Position numbers and translations under genes: made by a program
The notes under the pieces: generated by a model
What the model saw: the letters and a program-made list of their open reading frames with translations, nothing else
Database searches by the model: none
Told to the model about the DNA's origin: nothing
Shown: one piece after another, positions 26,556 to 30,217 of the stretch
Layout of the letters: each line of letters begins with the position of its first letter
How positions within the stretch are numbered: the stretch's first letter is position 1
DNA from: UBA8337 sp965662725
Lineage (GTDB): Bacteria > Pseudomonadota > Alphaproteobacteria > RS24
Assembly (NCBI GenBank): GCA_965662725.1
Contig: CBFIIT010000019.1
Coordinates: forward strand, 1-30,217
Length of the DNA: 30,217 nt
Reading direction: 5' to 3'

Positions 26556-26586
26556 GGGGATACTTGCGGCTTATCCCCCTTATTTT
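26556..26586 (+). terminator. Intrinsic terminator after the small membrane protein gene
   Basis: A perfect 7 bp stem GGGGATA (26556-26562) / TATCCCC (26572-26578) with a 9 nt loop is followed by CTTATTTT. It separates the small gene from dnaE and supports a monocistronic transcript of about 170 nt. Confidence 0.6.
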
Positions 26587-26662
26587 GATGTCTAACGGCT
26601 GACTTGGCCACAGGCTTCGGTAAACTGGTCTCTGTTGAGTGATTCCGGTTGTGTAGCGAAAA

Positions 26663-29600
26663 ATGTCCGAAGCCTTGAAAATTGATAATGAGCTGCAGCT
26701 TATGATGCCGAAATTCGTTCATTTACGGACGCACAGCGCCTATTCGCTGTTAGAAGGGGCTTTGCCGGTCAAAACCCTTACCCAGACCGCATTGGCGGCA
26801 CAAATGCCGGCCTTGGCGGTAACCGATCGGAATAATCTGTTTGGCGCATTGGAATTTGCCGAAACCGCATCTGCGCTGGGTATCCAACCAATTATCGGCG
26901 CGACGGTTCTATTGCGCGATGATGAAGAAAGCGGCGATATCGCGCTTTTGGTAAAAGACCGCACCGGCTATGAGAATTTGATGGCGCTTATTAGCTCAGC
27001 CCATTTGGATGCTGAGGGCACGCAAGGGCCGAGCATTGATAGCGCGCTGTTGAAACGCCATGCAGAGGGATTGATTTGCCTGACAGGCGGCCCGGACGGG
27101 CCGATTGATAAACTGCTTCAGCAGCGACAAGATAAAGCTGCGGAAAATAAATTATTAAGCCTTTTCAGTATCTTCGGAGATAGCCTTTATATTGAACTTC
27201 AGCGTTATTCTGCTGCGCCTTTAGCCGATATTGAAGAGCAGCTGATTGATTTCGCCTATGCGCATAACATTCCGTTAGTGGCCAGCAATCAGGCTTATTT
27301 TGCTTCTGAAGATGATTATCGCGCACATGACGCGCTGATTTGTATTGCCGAGGGGCGTTATATAAATGAAGAGGATCGGCGGCGATTGACCCCTGACCAT
27401 CGGTTGAAATCAGCCGAAGAAATGTGCGCCTTGTTTGCCGATTTACCGGAAGCTATCGAAAACACGGTTGAGATTGCCCGTCGTTGTGCGTTTCGTCCAA
27501 CCGAACATGCACCGATTTTGCCGGCTTTTTCGAAAACCGATGAATTGGCAGAGCTTTCGCAGCAAGCGCATGATGGGTTGAGCGAACGGCTGAAGCAGAT
27601 TGAGCCGGCAGTTGAAGAGCAGGCCTATCGCGCGCGTTTGGACTTTGAGTTGAAAGTCATCGCGGATATGGGCTTTCCGGGCTATTTCCTGATTGTTGCT
27701 GACTTCATTAAATGGGCGAAAGAGCAAAATATTGCCGTCGGTCCGGGGCGTGGTTCCGGTGCCGGTTCTGTGGTGGCGTGGGCGCTGACCATTACCGATT
27801 TGGATCCGCTTCGTTTTAACTTGCTGTTTGAGCGGTTTTTGAACCCTGAACGCGTGTCGATGCCTGACTTTGATATCGACTTTTGCCAATCGCGCCGAGA
27901 TGAAGTCATCAGCTATGTTCAGCAAAAATATGGTCGCGATCAAGTGGCGCAAATCATCACTTTCGGTAAGCTGCAGGCGCGCGCCGTGTTGCGCGATGTC
28001 GGGCGGGTGTTGCAAATGCCATATGGGCAGGTCGATCGCTTGTGCAAAATGGTGCCGAATAATCCAGCCAATCCGGTGACTTTGCAGGAGGCGATTGATG
28101 GCGAACCGCGTTTTCAAGCCGAACGCGATAGCGACCCGCAAGTGGCGGAATTGCTTGAAATCAGTTTGAAACTGGAAGGTTTGTATCGCCATGCCTCAAC
28201 CCATGCCGCCGGTGTGGTGATTGGCGACCGGCCCTTGCAGGAATTGGTGGCGCTTTATCGCGACCCGAAATCGGATATGCCGGTCACCCAGTTCAATATG
28301 AAATGGGTTGAAAAGGCCGGCCTGGTAAAGTTTGACTTTCTCGGATTGAAAACGCTTACCGTGCTGGAAAAAGCGGTCGAGCTTTTGAGCGATATCGGCG
28401 TCGAGGTGGATATTAACAATCTACCGCTTGATGACGCCAAAACCTATGAGCTTATGGGGCAGGGCGATACAATTGGCGTGTTCCAGTTGGAAAGCGCCGG
28501 TATGCGCGACGTGTTGCGCAAGATGAAGCCGGATAAATTTGAAGATATTATCGCGCTTGTAGCGCTTTATCGGCCAGGCCCGATGGACAATATTCCGCGC
28601 TATGTTGCCTGTAAAAAAGGCGAAGAAGAGCCGGATTATCTGTATGACAGTCTGCAGCCGATTTTGCAGGAAACCTATGGCGTGATGATTTATCAGGAGC
28701 AGGTGATGCAAATCGCGCAAACCCTGTCCGGTTATTCATTGGGCGAGGCGGACTTGCTGCGCCGCGCCATGGGCAAGAAAATTAAAGAAGAAATGGCGGC
28801 GCAAAAAGCACGCTTTGTTGATGGCGCATTGGATAATGGGGTGCCGAAAAACAAAGCGGCTGAAATATTCGACCAAGTCGACCGGTTTGCCGGTTACGGC
28901 TTTAATAAAAGCCACGCCGCCGCCTATGCGCTGATTGCCTATCAAACCGCTTGGCTGAAAGCCAATCATCCGGTCGCGTTTTATGCCGCCTCCATGTCGT
29001 TGGATTTTGAGCGCACGGAAAAACTGAACGGCTTTAAGCAAGATGCCGCCAAGCGCGATATTATTGTCTGCACACCGGATGTGAACAAGTCGGACACTTG
29101 GTTCACCATTAACGGCAATGAGGTTTATTACGCGCTCGCCGCCATTCGCAATGTCGGCAGTCAGGCCATGGTCAATCTGGTAACGGAACGCAAAGCCAAT
29201 GGCCCGTTTAAAGATGTGTTTGATTTTTGCCGCCGCACGGCCGGTATAGGCCTGAATAAACGTTTGATGGAACATTTGATTGCCGCCGGTGCATTTGACA
29301 AGTTGGAGCCGGACCGCGCAAAACTGATGGGCGGGCTGGATATTTTGCTTGGCGAAGCCAGTCTGGCGCAGTCGGAAAAAGAATCGCAACAAGAGAACCT
29401 GTTTGGCGAGGCAGATGTCACTGACAGTGCCACTTTGCCCGCTGCATTGGCGCCATGGTCGACCATAGATAGGTTAACGCATGAGTTTAACGCGATTGGC
29501 TATTTTCTGTCCGGTCACCCGCTTGATGATTATAAATCCATGCTGCAGCGCAATCGCGTTGCCTCATTTGAAGAGCTTGAGGCGCGGGTCGAAAAAGAAG

Positions 29601-30085
29601 TTATGGTGGCCGGTGCCATCATTAAAGTCGATGAGCGCAAATCGAAAAAAGGTAATCCGTTTGCCTTTTTGACGCTTTCCGACGCTACCGGCCAATTTGA
29701 AATGACGGCCTTTTCTGAAGTGCTGAACGCCTCGCGCGATTATTTGCAAGTCGGGGCTTTGGTTGTCGCGACGGTTACGATAGAGCGCGAAGACGGGCAG
29801 TTGCGGCTTTTGGCACAGGCGGTTCGACCGGTTGATGATGTGGTTGCCAATAGTGAGGCCGGTTTGCGGATTTTCGTTGAGCGGCCTGAGGCTTGCGAAG
29901 GTTTGCGGACACGTTTGGAAGACGTTGAGCGGCCAAAACATAAGCGCGGCGGTGAAGTGTCATTGGTGATAATGACACCTGAGCGCGAGGTAGAAATGCG
30001 CTTGCCGAATAAATATGCAATTAATCCGCGCATCGCCGGAGCGATTAAGGCAGTGCCCGGCGTCTTACACGTTGAAGAAGTGTAA
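26663..30085 (+). CDS. dnaE: DNA polymerase III subunit alpha
   Basis: The 1140-residue replicative polymerase. The PHP domain begins with FVHLRTHSAYSLLEGA (residues 18-33). The polymerase active site is PDFDIDF (401-407), with D402 and D404 matching the catalytic aspartates of Escherichia coli DnaE, and D558 in KFDFLGL as the third. Helix-hairpin-helix elements follow, including AGYGFNKSHAAAYALIAYQT near residue 750. The OB-fold starts around residue 975 (VAGAIIKVDERKSKKGNPFA). The N-terminus is uncertain: ATG 26663 lacks a clear ribosome binding site, and in-frame ATGs at 26702 and 26705 would start just before the PHP domain. It is likely a separate transcript from lolD because of the terminator upstream. 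Confidence 0.97.
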   Translation: MSEALKIDNELQLMMPKFVHLRTHSAYSLLEGALPVKTLTQTALAAQMPALAVTDRNNLFGALEFAETASALGIQPIIGATVLLRDDEESGDIALLVKDRTGYENLMALISSAHLDAEGTQGPSIDSALLKRHAEGLICLTGGPDGPIDKLLQQRQDKAAENKLLSLFSIFGDSLYIELQRYSAAPLADIEEQLIDFAYAHNIPLVASNQAYFASEDDYRAHDALICIAEGRYINEEDRRRLTPDHRLKSAEEMCALFADLPEAIENTVEIARRCAFRPTEHAPILPAFSKTDELAELSQQAHDGLSERLKQIEPAVEEQAYRARLDFELKVIADMGFPGYFLIVADFIKWAKEQNIAVGPGRGSGAGSVVAWALTITDLDPLRFNLLFERFLNPERVSMPDFDIDFCQSRRDEVISYVQQKYGRDQVAQIITFGKLQARAVLRDVGRVLQMPYGQVDRLCKMVPNNPANPVTLQEAIDGEPRFQAERDSDPQVAELLEISLKLEGLYRHASTHAAGVVIGDRPLQELVALYRDPKSDMPVTQFNMKWVEKAGLVKFDFLGLKTLTVLEKAVELLSDIGVEVDINNLPLDDAKTYELMGQGDTIGVFQLESAGMRDVLRKMKPDKFEDIIALVALYRPGPMDNIPRYVACKKGEEEPDYLYDSLQPILQETYGVMIYQEQVMQIAQTLSGYSLGEADLLRRAMGKKIKEEMAAQKARFVDGALDNGVPKNKAAEIFDQVDRFAGYGFNKSHAAAYALIAYQTAWLKANHPVAFYAASMSLDFERTEKLNGFKQDAAKRDIIVCTPDVNKSDTWFTINGNEVYYALAAIRNVGSQAMVNLVTERKANGPFKDVFDFCRRTAGIGLNKRLMEHLIAAGAFDKLEPDRAKLMGGLDILLGEASLAQSEKESQQENLFGEADVTDSATLPAALAPWSTIDRLTHEFNAIGYFLSGHPLDDYKSMLQRNRVASFEELEARVEKEVMVAGAIIKVDERKSKKGNPFAFLTLSDATGQFEMTAFSEVLNASRDYLQVGALVVATVTIEREDGQLRLLAQAVRPVDDVVANSEAGLRIFVERPEACEGLRTRLEDVERPKHKRGGEVSLVIMTPEREVEMRLPNKYAINPRIAGAIKAVPGVLHVEEV

Positions 30086-30104
30086 ATTCGACGCCCAAAA
30101 AGGC

Positions 30105-30133
30105 TTGCTCCACGCGGCTATTTCTTCTATATC
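30105..30133 (+). promoter_or_regulatory. Possible promoter of the gene downstream of dnaE
   Basis: TTGCTC (30105-30110) and TATATC (30128-30133) are separated by 17 bases. The expected start is near 30140, directly before the folded leader at 30148-30211. Confidence 0.45.
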
Positions 30134-30139
30134 ACGGCC

Positions 30140-30217
30140 ATTACTCACGCAGGGAATGCCCAATTGCCGGGTGCTCTTCGTGTCGAACATGGTGTTCGAT
30201 GACCCCCTGCGGCGGAT
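30140..30217 (+). promoter_or_regulatory. Structured 5' leader RNA, probably of rpsB (cut by window end)
   Basis: A 7 bp closing helix CGCAGGG (30148-30154) / CCCTGCG (30205-30211) encloses two hairpins: GCCC/GGGT (30158-30172) and a perfect 7 bp stem TCGAACA/TGTTCGA (30183-30199) with loop TGG. This is a compact three-way-junction-like fold with no reading frame. In many Alphaproteobacteria rpsB-tsf follows dnaE, and rpsB mRNAs are regulated through a leader bound by ribosomal protein S2. The fold is seen in the sequence; the assignment to rpsB is inference because the gene is outside the window. Confidence 0.5.

Overview
The window is a stretch of an alphaproteobacterial chromosome with moderate GC content. 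The evidence is gene order: a complete 14-gene nuoA-N operon runs directly into birA, an RNase J gene, a DUF1467 gene, proS, lolC-type and lolD genes and dnaE. The final bases look like the leader of rpsB. A short prolyl-tRNA synthetase without the editing insertion, a single LolC/E-type permease gene and a short NuoG also fit Alphaproteobacteria. I cannot name a genus. All protein genes I accept are on the + strand.

Region by region: 1-240 holds tRNA-Asp(GUC) and its intrinsic terminator. 241-5847 is one very large gene for a secreted, repeat-rich autotransporter-type outer-membrane protein of about 1868 residues; it lies between tRNA-Asp and nuoA and looks like a lineage-specific accessory gene. 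5848-6020 carries a promoter and a short hairpin in the nuo leader. 6021-20141 is the respiratory NADH:quinone oxidoreductase (complex I) operon with all 14 core subunits in canonical order and very tight spacing. 20138-22849 continues without a visible break into birA (biotin-protein ligase), rnj (RNase J) and a small DUF1467 membrane protein. 22850-23079 is an intergenic region with a probable minus-strand small RNA of about 93 nt (three hairpins, terminator, well-placed promoter) and a divergent promoter for proS. 23080-26328 holds proS, lolC and lolD. 26329-26662 contains an unannotated 33-residue membrane protein gene with its own strong promoter, strong ribosome binding site and terminator. 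26663-30085 is dnaE. 30086-30217 holds a promoter and a folded leader RNA, probably of rpsB, cut by the window end.

The genes are mostly housekeeping: respiratory energy conservation (nuo), biotinylation (birA), RNA turnover (rnj), translation (proS, tRNA-Asp), lipoprotein export to the outer membrane (lolCD) and replication (dnaE). The parts most worth following up are the antisense-oriented small RNA upstream of proS, the 33-residue membrane protein between lolD and dnaE, and the giant autotransporter, which has almost no promoter space of its own. I found no CRISPR array, insertion sequence, integrase or phage gene.
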